Shown here one piece after another: positions 49,533-61,204 of a stretch of DNA of 64,000 bases. A model generated the notes under the pieces. The model was not told where the DNA came from and searched no databases. It was given only the letters and a program-made list of their open reading frames with translations. Numbering within the stretch: the first letter of the stretch is position 1; each line of letters opens with the position of its first letter. Source of the stretch: Botrytis cinerea B05.10 (Eukaryota > Ascomycota > Leotiomycetes > Helotiales > Sclerotiniaceae); NCBI RefSeq assembly GCF_000143535.2, contig NC_037312.1, positions 2,790,001 through 2,854,000 of the forward strand. The letters are read 5' to 3'. A program made the position numbers and the translations under genes.

Positions 49533-52500
49533 ATGGCGGACGAAGATGTTTCTGATGCGGACAACGTCCGTATCAGGGATTTTGTAGTTCGGTTCCTTTA
49601 CGATTACAATCTTCCGCAGGGCGAAGGAATTTCCGGTACTGCAATTCAGCAGCCTTATCTTGATCGACTGGATCGCGCCTTGGTAGAGAACCCGGCCTTG
49701 ATCAAGAAACAAAAAAAGACATTCAAAATCGTTGTATCTCGAATGCTGGACGAGGTAACAGATAGAGTATATTCTGCTGGCCATTGTCATTGTGCTAATT
49801 CTCACTAGGGTACAACATTAGAACTACTTGAAAATAATGAGGGAAAGGGTGTCTTGCGACTTTACGATTTTGTCAGGCCTCGAGACATTGATTTGTCGTC
49901 CACTAAGTTCGACAACGAGAATAACTCCGATGAATATGCCGTGCAGCCTCTGCAACCAAATGTAAAGCTCGAGAAATCACTTAAGAGTGCCGATCGAAAC
50001 CTGAGGGAAGGCATTGATCCAAATGGATTGGCGCCGAGATTCAGAAAGCGAAGAATAATAGAGGTGGAAGAGAGTGATGGCTCTGGGAATGACACTCCTT
50101 CTATAAGCCATTCCAGGTTGGACAGTAGAAATTTCAGTCCTCAGAGACTGGCACGGCCTGCACTTGCGCCGTTGGATGGAAATCGAAGAATTTCTGTCCC
50201 AGAGCAATTTTACAGCTCATCGATTCAATCCGAACCTTACCAACATATGGACTTTTCACCGAACACAGAACTGAAGAATGAATACCGGGTAAGCAGTTTC
50301 CGTATAATGAATGGATTCTTGAACTGACTTCTTAGTCGTCCCTTCCAATTTGGCTTCAGAGAGGTCTGAGTGAACTTCGTCAGAAATATCCCGATTCGCG
50401 GTTTAAACCAACCGATCTTCACGACATCAAATGCATGGATTGCGATACAGAGCACAAGATTTCGAAATACAAAAAGACGAATAATTTCGAGAATCATTTA
50501 AAATCAAAAACCCATCTGGAAAACGTCAAATTTCGAGTTGAGAATTCGACTCCGTCCCGACCAATCTCCGCAATGTCAATATACTCAGCCATGCCACCAC
50601 CGCCGTTACCCGTGCATGCCCCACCTGCTATACCTGTCGCAGGTGTGTCAGATAACTCAAGTGCGAATGGTGGACTTATAGAAAGCATGATAGCAAACGC
50701 CATACAGCAGAGTATTGGGCCTTTGACTGCACATATAGGAAATTTAGAGACCCGATTGCTATCATCAGAGAATATACACAAGCATAGATTTGAGGAGATG
50801 GCTAGGCAACTTGATGAATCAGAGACTCGTAATCGTGAGCTATTTTCTCAGTTGGAAGAGTGCAAATTATCAACAGAAGAATTGAGCGCTAGACTTTTTG
50901 CTGCGGAGGCTAGATCAAAAGAACAAGCCGAGATTTCTAGGCGTCTGAAACTAGTGGAACAGGCCAATGAGTCGTTGCAAGCTTCGAGAAGTAGCCATTC
51001 AGCCCAACTTAAAGATGCTCAAGGCAGCATAAAAGCTCTTAAGCAGGTAAATAGTGCTCTTTGCACACGACCCGCGGAGGAATTGCCTAAGAGGCTAACA
51101 ATTCTCCTTAGGCACCAATTCCAAGTATTGAATCTGCCATACAAGATCAAGGCAGTCAACTTTTCATTCTTGGTCAACAGCATGAGGGCACAGCACATGA
51201 TCTATCACGTCATTGTAAACTGGAAGAAGAGTTTCGCAGAAAGATGCTATCTCAGATGGAAGATGAACGTCAGAAACTAAACGAACGCGTCAACCTTTTG
51301 CAGACTGCATTAGCTTCACGACATGAAGATTTTGAAGAGCTCAAAAACAGAGTTTCTCATGCTCCCCAACATGATCAGAGCCAGTTCGATGAGTTGAAAT
51401 CGCAGATTAGCTTGGATTTTGATACACAAGCAAGGCAATTTTCCAGCAGGATAAAGTCAATCGAGAAAAAGATTGTCCAAGATTCTACAAAATTTACTGC
51501 TTTGGATCACAGAACTGCCGAGTGGATTGATACCACAGACAAGAAGCATGATTCTAGGCTTGCAGAGTTAGAGACCCTGATAGGTGAAAACTTTGTCAAC
51601 TTTAGAGCTGATATAACGAATCATATTGAAAATCTGAAGAAACAGCTGGAAGAAAAGAATGGCTCAGTAGAAGCAATTTTTGAGGGAAGGCTAGCGGCTG
51701 CAGAGAGAACGATTACGGCCATGAAAAATCAACTGACTGGATGCGAGGTTCGACTTGAAGCTGGAGAAAAGTCTTTCGCACAGTTGATGACGAATATTGG
51801 TCTCGCCACCAACCGTACAGAATTGTTGGCGTCTGAATGGAAAAGATGGCAAGCAGATCGTGAAGAAGAACTTCGCAATCTAGATACCGAGGTCATGAAG
51901 AATTCTTCTGCCATGGAGAAATTACAGATTGAGCATGTTGCATTCTTAGACTCAACTCCAAAAACCATTCGAGAAATGGAAAAGCGATTAGAAGAGCATG
52001 GCCAGATCTCTACCATCAAGCTTCAAGAAAGGCTTGAGTCATCCGAGGCAAATTTGAGACAAATGATTTGTTCTTTACAGGAAACTCAGGTAAAGCATCG
52101 CCAGTCCACGCTGGAACTTCATCATAAGCGATCAGATACACTTATGAATAGGATGGATGAAAAAGTTGAAAGTTTGGAGAGAGCGTATGACGAGTTCACT
52201 CTGAAAACAAAAGAGAATCAGAAAGTCAATGCAACTCTCATGGATCAAAAGATGCAAAATCGATTAAAGACCGAAGCTCAAATCCACAAGGAAATGACTG
52301 AATCTCTAATTCAGAATTTTGTATACAAACGGGACCGCGAATTACAGGCTAAATATGAAGAGACATTTAGGCCAATGCTCTTGAGGTATTTGACAGAGAA
52401 AGATGAGGCATTGAGGAAGAAGTATGATGAGAACATCGAAACAGCATTTCAAGCACGCATGATTGCACGGGAAACGGAGCTTGAAATGAAGTACGAGAAA

Positions 52501-52962
52501 AGGTTCAAGCCGCTCATTGAAAGTTTCTTGACCAACCATCAGAAGATACTCAGAGATGAGTATGAAGCCCGCATTGAAAAGTTATTGAACGGTGTCAAGG
52601 ATGAAATTATATCAGCAGATAAGGAGAATAGGAATCCAGGTATCAAAACAGAAGAAGAGCTCAAGTCCCTGGTTCTTAATCTTACGGAAGAACGAGAGTC
52701 AGCCTTTTCAAAGAAACATGGAGCGGACATTGAAGAATTGGTTGATATGCATCGAATTGAGATGGTTTTGCTCGAGGAACAGACCCTAGAGCGTTTGTTG
52801 ACATTGGAGCAGATGATTCAAGATCAAGGACAGCAAATTGAGGATTTGGACTGTGTACTTCCTTTGGTGTTGTATGATGTAAATGAGTTAATGAAGAAGC
52901 GGAGACTTCGAGATCGTGGGCTGAGAAGAGATCATTTTCGAGTTGGTAAAGGTGGTAGATGA
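49533..52962 (+). CDS. Large coiled-coil protein with a single C2H2-like finger (3)
   Basis: Exons 49533-49754, 49809-50288, 50360-51046 and 51112-52962 (introns 54, 71 and 65 bp) give 1079 aa. The N-terminal ~85 residues (IRDFVVRFLYDYNLPQGEG, KIVVSRMLDEGTTLELL) look like a small globular domain. A basic RFRKRRIIE patch lies near 165. At about 258-288, CMDCDTEH...NNFENHLKSKTHLENVKF matches a C-x2-C-x(n)-H-x5-H finger of the U1/matrin style, usual for RNA- or protein-binding proteins. Pro-rich linker PPPPLPVHAPP follows. From about 345 to the end it is almost continuous coiled coil, with repeated YE(E/K)xF(R/K)P blocks (KYEETFRPMLLRYL, KYEKRFKPLIESFL). No named family recognised; a structural or tethering protein is likely. 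Confidence 0.78.
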
Positions 52963-54319
52963 TGGAAGCATGGAGTCAATAGGAGATAATAATGAGTGTA
53001 TTTGTGTAGGGGTATGGATTGAAAGAAAAATACGCGATTTGGTAGATTTAGGAAGCATTAGTTTCTGGAGCATAGCATGGTGGGCATTGGAAAGGGCTTG
53101 GAAGTACTTGGAGTTATGAGCTGAGGGTTTAAAAGTCGAGATGACGAATGATACTTGGTTGGCAAAAGTACGTGTCAGGGAGAAAGATTTCGATTGCTGA
53201 GCAGGGATTCATCTGTGAGTTGGGAACGAGCACAGGTAGTCCGTTGATGAACTTCTATAGGTGGGTAGATCGGCAGTATCTTGCATCTTTAGGCGATTTG
53301 CAATTTCTTATGATGGGAGAAATAAATGCATGGATGTTTGGATGGGATGGGATGATTTATGATACCAAAAAGTTTTGTAGATTTACGGATTTTACTTTAT
53401 TCATAGGGATGGCTAGGTAGATATGAATTGAATACGAATATCTCTGGCTGGGGGGGTTGGATTTTTTTGATCTTGAGGTTGTATATTGTGAGTGGATGTT
53501 GTGAGTGGATGCTAGGTAGGTATTTTGGGGGGGGAGGGGGTGAGTGGGTATTTGGCATAAGGGAAAGAGAAGTATGGTTACACAATGACCTACCGTAAAC
53601 GCTACGAGTTCTACTCACTCGTTCATCGTATTTTAGGGTGTCCGGTACACTTAGAGGTACACTTAGGTAGGTGGGTAGGTACACTGCTTTACTTTGACGG
53701 GATCGACCGGCCCACTCCACTCCCATTCTATGGAAAACTTTGGGAAATTTGATTACTTAATTGGGATTGGAGATTCTTAAATAGTATACTTGGAGTTGTG
53801 TGTATGTATGGATGGATGGAGAAAGAAATTTTTTGGGGGGAGGGGGGATTCTCGCTTCGTGATCTGGAAGAGCGAGCGAGCGAGAGAATTATAATTAGAA
53901 CTAGAATTTACTATATTTATTAGTATTGTGTTGTGTTGTGTTGGTTTATGGGGGATGGAGGATTTAAAAGTTGAATTGCGTTACTTTTCATCCAAAAAAG
54001 ACGCCGTACTACGATTTGACGTTGTAGTTAATTACGATTTACTCATGGACGGGAAGATAAGACGTCGAGCAGAGAAATGCTGTTTGTCAATCATTGTGTA
54101 ATGGAGTTTCACTGAAAGGATGTCTTTGTATTATTCTGATGGGTAATGATGTAATTTTACTATTGCTCTTTGGTTCCCTTTCTCGATTTCCTATCCATCC
54201 TAACAATTATATCTATACAATCGACCTTGCCAAAACACACAGCTTTATCCTGACCAAATACCTCCTCTCAAACACTGACCTACTAACCAGTCGCAACAAG
54301 AACCACACTCAACCCCATC
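52963..54319. other. Convergent gene-free spacer
   Basis: About 1.35 kb with G-rich runs (about 53527-53543, 53831-53847), AGGTAGGTGGGTAGG repeats, GCGAGCGAGCGAG (about 53872-53884) and TTGTG repeats. No gene seen. Confidence 0.65.
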
Positions 54320-56101
54320 TCAGTACATATCACAGACATCACACCGCACATCCGGAGCATACCTCGCCGTGACAATCCCCTCAAACGCCGCATTCGCTCG
54401 AATCCCCGCCAGCAAAACCGACGCCTGTCCAAATATCCGCGCAAATCGAAACTCCATCACCATCCGCCGCGGAGAACTATAGGACAGATATCTGCAGTTC
54501 TCCATATCATCCACACCGAGATTCGAAATAAACATGGTCCAAAACGCAAGATCCATACCCGCATGATTGAACACCTCGAGCAGGATCACCCGGCTTCGAT
54601 AGTGCAATCGGAGCGGATATTCACGCTGTCCGTGCCGATTCGCTTCAACTCGGAGACGGTTCCCGTGCATATATATCCCCGCGACGTGCGCTTGCTGTCT
54701 CAAGCGAATCGCGTGTTCGGCATGTTTGAATACTACCTTGGCTGCGTGGCTCGAATGCTGATCCCCTCCGAGACAGATATATGCGGCGACTATGGGGCCG
54801 ATGGAGATGGCGTTGAATAATTTCTGATACAGGAATTGTCGCTCGAAGGCTTTGGGGATGCCTTGGATCCAAACGGCGCAGTTGAGATCGGGGGGGAGGT
54901 GGGCTTCGCAGAGGAATTTGCTGGGGGAGTCGCGAGTGTGGTTGCTGTTGAGGTGGTTGGAGTTGGTGGGGTTTGAAGCGTGGGAGGGGAGGGGTGCGAG
55001 GAGTCCTTGTTCTCGGAGAAGTTGACCGGTTGGTCGCATGCTGGATGGGAATGATGCGCTAGATTGGTCTGGGGTCTGGCTAACTGTTGGGACTTTATTG
55101 TGATGGGGGACCATTGATCTTGGTTGAGTTGGTGCAGAGCCTGGATAGGCATTTTGGAAAGAGTTGTTTGAGCCAATGGAGAATGTATTGCGATTCTGGT
55201 GCTCAAAATTAATCGGCGGTGTCTGGATCTTGATCGTGTAGTCATCATTGATAGTTGATGGATCGCTGAATACTTGTGCATTGAATTGTGACATATGTTG
55301 TTCAGGGCCCCCGAAGCTGGTTATGCTTCTTTTGTGTTCATGCTCTACAGCACGATGAACGAGTGCCGGAATATTACCAGATGATGCGTATGATGCACCA
55401 GTTCTCAAGGGTAGACTATTCTGGACTTGTGGTCCCTGAAAGATTGCTGTGATATCCCGGTGTCCACTGGGAAAATTGGGTGGCTGCATCCCCGTATTTG
55501 CAGCATGACCTTGAGTCTGAGCATAGGGATGATACGAATTGAGTGTACCATAGGACTTCTTCCCCCTCGAAGGAGAAGCTCCCTCATTGACATTCAATCC
55601 CGCAAAAGAATTCTCAAGATCAAGAACCGACATATCATCCTCTTGCATCGAATTAGACGCTCCATGTTGAACCGGATGCATACCACGCACTAACGATTGC
55701 GTGATAATCGGACTCTCCCCCCCACTCTCCTCTTCAACCGATGGCACTTCTTCTCCAACTTCTGAGATGCAGAAAGATGAATATCCCATTTGTCGTGAGA
55801 TGTTCCGCTCGAACCCGATGGGCTTTATGTTTGATAATGGGGAGGTGATTCGCGGCGGCCTTTTTCCATCGAAGTGGAAATTGGGTACAGGTATTGTACC
55901 AAAGCTATTGGCCATGACGCGGGAGGGATATTCGCTCTGTCTGCGATTATAAGCAGCTAGGGGATTGGGGGTTAGCGAGGCTTGGTGTGAGTTTTGGGTT
56001 AGTGATGACTTACTGGTTAGAGGCGAGATTGGGTTCCAGAATGATTCATTCTGATTGTTTTGGCGACGGGGAAAACTCGAGGTGAAGTTTACTGAAGACA
56101 T
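54320..56101 (-). CDS. RRM-like repeat-family protein, paralog C
   Basis: Start ATG 56101 (MSSVNFTSSFPRR). The frame is open throughout (593 aa), but bases 56013-55957 form a canonical 57-bp intron (GTAAGT, CTAAC, CTAG) that keeps the frame. Removing it gives 574 aa and matches the phase-1 intron of paralogs B, D and E. The first ~375 residues are Ser/Asn/Pro/Gln-rich and likely disordered. The conserved GQLLREQGLLAPL motif precedes RRM-like domain 1, which begins LNCAVWIQGIPK (about 389 in the spliced form) and contains HAAKVVFKHAEHA and IYMHGNRLRVEANR. Domain 2 (SRVILLEVFNHAG to VTARYAPDVRCD) retains FARIFGQASVLLAGI, close to paralogs D and E. It is divergent from paralog D. No function assigned. 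Confidence 0.8.
   Translation of the reverse strand: MSSVNFTSSFPRRQNNQNESFWNPISPLTSKSSLTQNSHQASLTPNPLAAYNRRQSEYPSRVMANSFGTIPVPNFHFDGKRPPRITSPLSNIKPIGFERNISRQMGYSSFCISEVGEEVPSVEEESGGESPIITQSLVRGMHPVQHGASNSMQEDDMSVLDLENSFAGLNVNEGASPSRGKKSYGTLNSYHPYAQTQGHAANTGMQPPNFPSGHRDITAIFQGPQVQNSLPLRTGASYASSGNIPALVHRAVEHEHKRSITSFGGPEQHMSQFNAQVFSDPSTINDDYTIKIQTPPINFEHQNRNTFSIGSNNSFQNAYPGSAPTQPRSMVPHHNKVPTVSQTPDQSSASFPSSMRPTGQLLREQGLLAPLPSHASNPTNSNHLNSNHTRDSPSKFLCEAHLPPDLNCAVWIQGIPKAFERQFLYQKLFNAISIGPIVAAYICLGGDQHSSHAAKVVFKHAEHAIRLRQQAHVAGIYMHGNRLRVEANRHGQREYPLRLHYRSRVILLEVFNHAGMDLAFWTMFISNLGVDDMENCRYLSYSSPRRMVMEFRFARIFGQASVLLAGIRANAAFEGIVTARYAPDVRCDVCDMY
55957..56013 (-). other. In-frame 57-bp intron of paralog C
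   Basis: GTAAGTC donor, CTAAC near the 3' end and CTAG acceptor; length divisible by three and free of stops. Retained and spliced transcripts would both encode full proteins differing by 19 residues. Confidence 0.7.
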
Positions 56102-57641
56102 ACTGGAATGGATGTCTATTGACTGTAAGGCTTGTTTGTTTTGATAGAAGATTAGAATTGAAAGAAACTCCCAAGTATCTAGTCTTGATAATCTTTTGCG
56201 GATAAAGAATCACAATCGAGAATTGTGAAGGGGGGGGGGGGTTTCAAGATTTTATCTGTGATATTTGTTCAGAAGATTCTTCAAGACTGAAGTACTCATT
56301 CAAATGTAATGAGTTTACGAAGAAAGTTTTTGGGAATCACCTTGGGAATTACTGAGTTTATAACGGAATCATAATGAAGGGTACGGTTGCGTTGTTGAGG
56401 AACATCGCTTAGTGTTGGGGAACAATTGTGTAGATAGGGGTACGGCGCTATTGCTGGAGTAGTTGTATGGGTGTGAAAGACAGCGGTATGTAGCTATGGT
56501 ATGAATGGGCATATGCTAGTGGGGAGAAGTGTTGTAAATATTGGTATTGCTGTATTGATGACGGGAAGTTAGCTAGTGGCTTTCTGTCTCGTGGCTGGAT
56601 TGAGGGGACACTGCTACTTTATTTTTGGAACGATATACGGCTAGTAATATAGATCAAGAAATAATAATGCAGTCTACAACACGGAAGTAGTATGGAGAAT
56701 TGAAATTGTATTGTTTGGTTAATAAAATAGTACTAATGCTCCTAGCTGAGGAAAATGGCGAAGTCACAATTTCGAATGATATTCAGGGGTGTGTTAAAGA
56801 AGTGTGGAAATTTAGATGTCTGTTTTGATATACATGTATGTATGATTTGATTTTATGGGTTGAGATTTTGAGACTTGGGAGAATCGTGTATATATTGAGA
56901 TTTTTACAGTCATGTCACTGTGTTCATTAGGTCAGTTGGACCGATTCTATGAGATAAATTATGTCTAGCCTTTAGATTGCTAATAGAAAAAAGTTGAGTA
57001 CGAAACACCAAGGAAACTAAACAGGCTGTTTAGTAAAATGAAAATGAGGAAAACGAGTACAATATGCACAGCTTATCAGCCATAAAAAAACTTTATTAAC
57101 TGGAAATGGTTATAGCATGAAGTACTGTCTAGATTTGGTCCTTTTGACTCCCTCTGCATTTAACAATTACCCATAAATTCACCCACTGACCCCCTCATCT
57201 TCGAGCCTTTATTTTTAGTAATAGAGGAGTATACAATATATAGGAAGCACACATTCTCAGTGAATGAAACTATTCTCGAATATGCTTAGTCCATGCAGAT
57301 AGTCTACTGTAGCGGAGATGAAACGTAACGCTCGTGATTTCTCTTGTTTAGAATGGTTTATACAGCTAAGATATAAAACCAATATAAGAGTACTGTAATA
57401 AGTCTCTTTCCCATACAGTTCCGATTCCTAAGTCCTTCCTTTCAGTCCTACAGATAAAGGGTGTTCAAGTCAGATCGTGCTACATATATGCAATATCTTT
57501 CTACTCCATCCAGAGATCCACAAGGAACTTTCAACAAGCAAGCATCTACTTTGCAGTATCTACACATCTACCTGTACATGAATAAACCTACCAACTTTAA
57601 ATACCACCTAGCTACCTCCAGTCACCTCTCATATGATCAAA
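56102..57641. promoter_or_regulatory. Shared divergent region between paralogs C and D
   Basis: About 1.54 kb, AT-rich, with a poly-G tract at about 56230-56242. No ORF is credible. Both genes fire outward from it, so it should hold both promoters. I see no confident factor site. Confidence 0.45.
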
Positions 57642-59575
57642 ATGAACTATCATTCCAAGCCCAATAAAGCTGGTCAGTCTGGACCCATCCTTCCGATTAC
57701 ATACGATGCGAATATGAATCCTCGGAATATCTTCTTGCTTGATGGTAAGCATTTTCATGCACTATTCTGAATACATGTACTCCTTCCGATTACTTTAGAC
57801 TCATGGAATTAACCACCACCTCTATAGGTACAACGCCAGCCTCCATCCAGGAAAGATTAGCTGCGGCTTTAAAAGATAATCACCGACGCAAAGAAGCGGA
57901 AGAAGCAGATCTCGCTTACAGGTTCCCCCAAAGTTGCATTTCCTTTACGGATCTGCCCGATAACCAGTTTCAAAATCAAGACATCTTGGCTCATCCTTAT
58001 GCTCGGCACCAAGATACTGATGAGTCGAATTATTCTAATGCTGATCGAAACTTGCCATCTGAAGGGCATCGGCTCAGAAATATTCGTCGGGACTTCTTGA
58101 TGGAGCCGAATGTGAATACTCATATACAGCTGGCATCTAGTAATGACTTTGCGCAACAAGATGGAAATGAAGTGGCTAGACCACATGTTCTTTCTGGAAA
58201 TACCTCCAGATATAGAGCATCTAATCAGTTTGTACAGCCAAGAGCTCCCACAATCAGTCCTACTTTTGGACAAACCGCAGAACATGGAGCAGTACCAGGC
58301 CAATATAGCAGTCTAGACGCTCCTGAGCACCATACTCTCTCAGGACCGATTACCGAGTCCACAGCTCCTCCCATCGGTCTAATCAGTCGGGATGCTCCAA
58401 GGTCTCCTCAGGTTCAACATACCTCTTTTCATCAGAATAGAAGATCTCGTAACGGAGGGCATTTCTGGAGAAATTATAATCATTTTGTCGCACCACCACA
58501 GCAAGGGACATCCTACCAATCTATAAATCAGAAAAGTGTCAGGCCCCAGTATCTAGAAGATTTCAGACGTATCAATGTGTATAATAGGATAGATCTATAC
58601 GATGTAGAAGCATGGGCACAAAGACGACAAGAAACCGGACAAGTTTCTCCTCCGCTCAATTACTTTACCCAATCTACAACTTCTGACGAATCATATTCCG
58701 GTAGTGCTACTCCCACCTATACACCGGGTCAAAATACATATCATGATATTCAAACCTTAACATATCCACAAGAATCCCAATATACCCCCAATCCAGCAAA
58801 TCAACGAAGCAACCCAGTTCAATCTCATAATCCCCACACTATAACCTCCATGAACGCAGAACTTGATCTCCCCCCCTCCATTGATCCCTACGCCTCACAA
58901 TTCAGTCTTCCCCCGTCCAGAAAACTCCAACGACGGAACCGCTCATTTGTTCCCTCCTCAGAAGACTCTCAAACCTCATCTGGAAACTATAAAGGTAACC
59001 CACGCGCCGGCATTCGCGAACTTTCCGATCATCTCAACTGTGCCCTCTGGCTCACCAATCTCGCCGCCGACATCCAAGCCCATGAAGTTTTCGACGAAAT
59101 CCACACCGGTGCCGTCTCCGCCTTTGAAATCACCCGTCCACGGGGCGAATACATCATGTCCGCCGCAAAACTAATTTTCAAACATCCCGAAGCCGCTGCG
59201 CTTTTCAAAGACCAATGCAATAACGAGCATGGAATCATCATCCGCGGACGCAGAGTCAACGCCCGCTATAACACATTCGGATATCGTCGATACAAGAGCG
59301 AAGATAAAACTCGCATGATCTCTATCGAGGGACCAAGTCGCTACGTGGTATATGATGATCTCAAGGTATTTTTTGAAACGTTTTGTGATCATGAGTTGTC
59401 GGGATGGGAATATGTCGAGGCGGCTGTGAAGGGGAATCGGAAGATGATCATGGGGTTTGCGAGGATCAATGGGCAGGCTACCCAGTGTTTGGAGGCGTTG
59501 CAGATGCATCCGGTTTATGGAGAACATTTGGTTGTGCAATACGCACCGGATCCCTGTGCGAGGGATTCTCCGTAG
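57642..59575 (+). CDS. RRM-like repeat-family protein, paralog D
   Basis: Exons 57642-57744 and 57828-59575 with an 83-bp phase-1 intron give 616 aa. The first exon encodes MNYHSKPNKAGQSG to FLLDG; translation from the ATG at 57803 would start inside the intron, so 57642 is preferred. Residues about 40-430 are Gln/Ser/Pro/Tyr-rich and probably disordered. RRM-like domain 1 (about 435-515) opens DHLNCALWLTNLA and includes HTGAVSAFEI, AAKLIFKHPEAA and IIIRGRRVNARYN. Domain 2 (about 525-610) starts RMISIEGPSRY and has MIMGFARINGQATQCLEAL and the closing VVQYAPDPC. It best preserves the family consensus. RNA binding is inferred; the usual aromatic RNP1 residues are not evident, so a protein-binding or pseudo-RRM role is equally possible. 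Confidence 0.83.
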
Positions 59576-61204
59576 GCTTAATTCTGATTGTTGGGTGGGA
59601 AGAGGAGAGTTGAGAAGTTTTAAGTGTTGGGTGGTTGAGATCTTGTCGAACTCAGATGGGTCTGATGTATTTTGATGGTGGCTGCTAGTTGGCTGAGATT
59701 CACTCTGAAGGTTAAAGTTCTTTTGGCGGGCCAGAGTTGTTGAACTTATATGAAGCAAAATGACTGTGTCCAGAGATGTAGTCCCTCGGAACAAATATTT
59801 AGCATGATGAATAGATTCATAAGATACGGTTTAGATATATTGACAGCTATGAAATACAAAACCACTAAATTTCCTGATGTAGGACTAGACGAGCTTCCCC
59901 AAATTGTATTGTGAGATCTGTAGGGTTACTATACTATGAATTCTTATCATTACCTTTATTTATGCAATCATAATTAAATATAAGTACTAATCCCATAATT
60001 AATAAAGATGCATAGATGCTGAGGTTGGAGGTTGTTGGAAAGAGATGTATAGCTGGCTCTGTCTTGCACCCTAATACATCACAGATTCCTCGATTCCTCG
60101 AATATTCTAGCATATACATGTATAGTCCGCGGTTCACGAATTTAGTATGCGGTATTCTTCGGCCTTCATAACTCTAGGCAGTAAGGAATATATTCTTGAA
60201 TCGTTTTATTGTTTAACGTGAGGATTAGCTAACAGTATATGGTCAAGGTGACTTATAAGTGAATGTTTCCAGTCAATTTCTATTATTATTTGGTTAGTTT
60301 TTATACAAACTTGTTACCGAGTTTCTTAGATACAAGTATGAAACTGATAAGGTCATATGCTGTGCTTTATAAGCTTGAATGTGCTCCTCAGCTTTGCGTG
60401 TATTGAAAAGACGTTGTCGCTTGCTCACATCACCAGGTAGAAGACGAAACCTATGATTAAATCATCTGTTACTGCATTAGGACTGCTCAAATAGAAACGA
60501 TAATGTTAATGTGTAGTAACTGACGGGGACGAGCAGATTTCAGATCCCACATTTCACACAGTCACAATAAAATGGCAGATTTTTTAATTATTTCTTTTAG
60601 TAAATTTTCTATCTTCCTAACTAATACACCTATGGCCATCTAATCCAAGAAGTAACCTGAATTAAAGAAAATTGGACAAAGAAAATATCCTTGTAGGAGG
60701 AAAGTTCGGTGTTTATTCCAAAATTTCATTGAATCCAGCGGGACAGAAGCCATTTCAAAACCAGCATGAAAATGGGCTGCCGATGTGATGTTACGGTTTC
60801 CTAACCTGTAAGTTCTGGGGAATATCCTAACCGTTTTTTGTATGTATGTGTATTTCTGAGAATTCTTATCTGACATTAAAACCACTCCAAGATTGTAGTC
60901 GGTGTATTTTCTGTTATTGATTTTGGCCAGCTTTTGGATCTCGGCGTTGGATCTGCTGGGCACATCGTCGGTTTGAAAACGTGAGAGAACTCGCTCTCTT
61001 GTTTTCCTATGTCACGAATATCTTTGAGAAATTTATTGTGTTCTCAGTGTATCGGTATCGATATTTATTGCCAGCAAGGCCCATTAGTAACAGAAATCCA
61101 ATATTCAGACCCGTTAGCCAGTACCTTGATCGCTTCCAAACTCGAACATTCGAATGAAGCCCATTGAACCACTTCACCCCCTCACTCAGTCGCCTTTATC
61201 CCCA
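59576..61204. other. Gene-free AT-rich spacer between paralogs D and E
   Basis: About 1.6 kb. A minus-strand open frame at 60640-60963 (107 codons, GTG-initiated) lacks an ATG and family features. Otherwise AT-rich convergent 3' sequence. Confidence 0.55.

Noticed and set aside
57803..57827. ATG 57803 as start of paralog D
   Set aside because: It lies inside a canonical intron (GTAAGC...CTATAG); the exon starting at ATG 57642 joins in frame.
60640..60963. 107-codon minus-strand frame
   Set aside because: Begins at GTG, no ATG, no recognised motif and no flanking splice sites.
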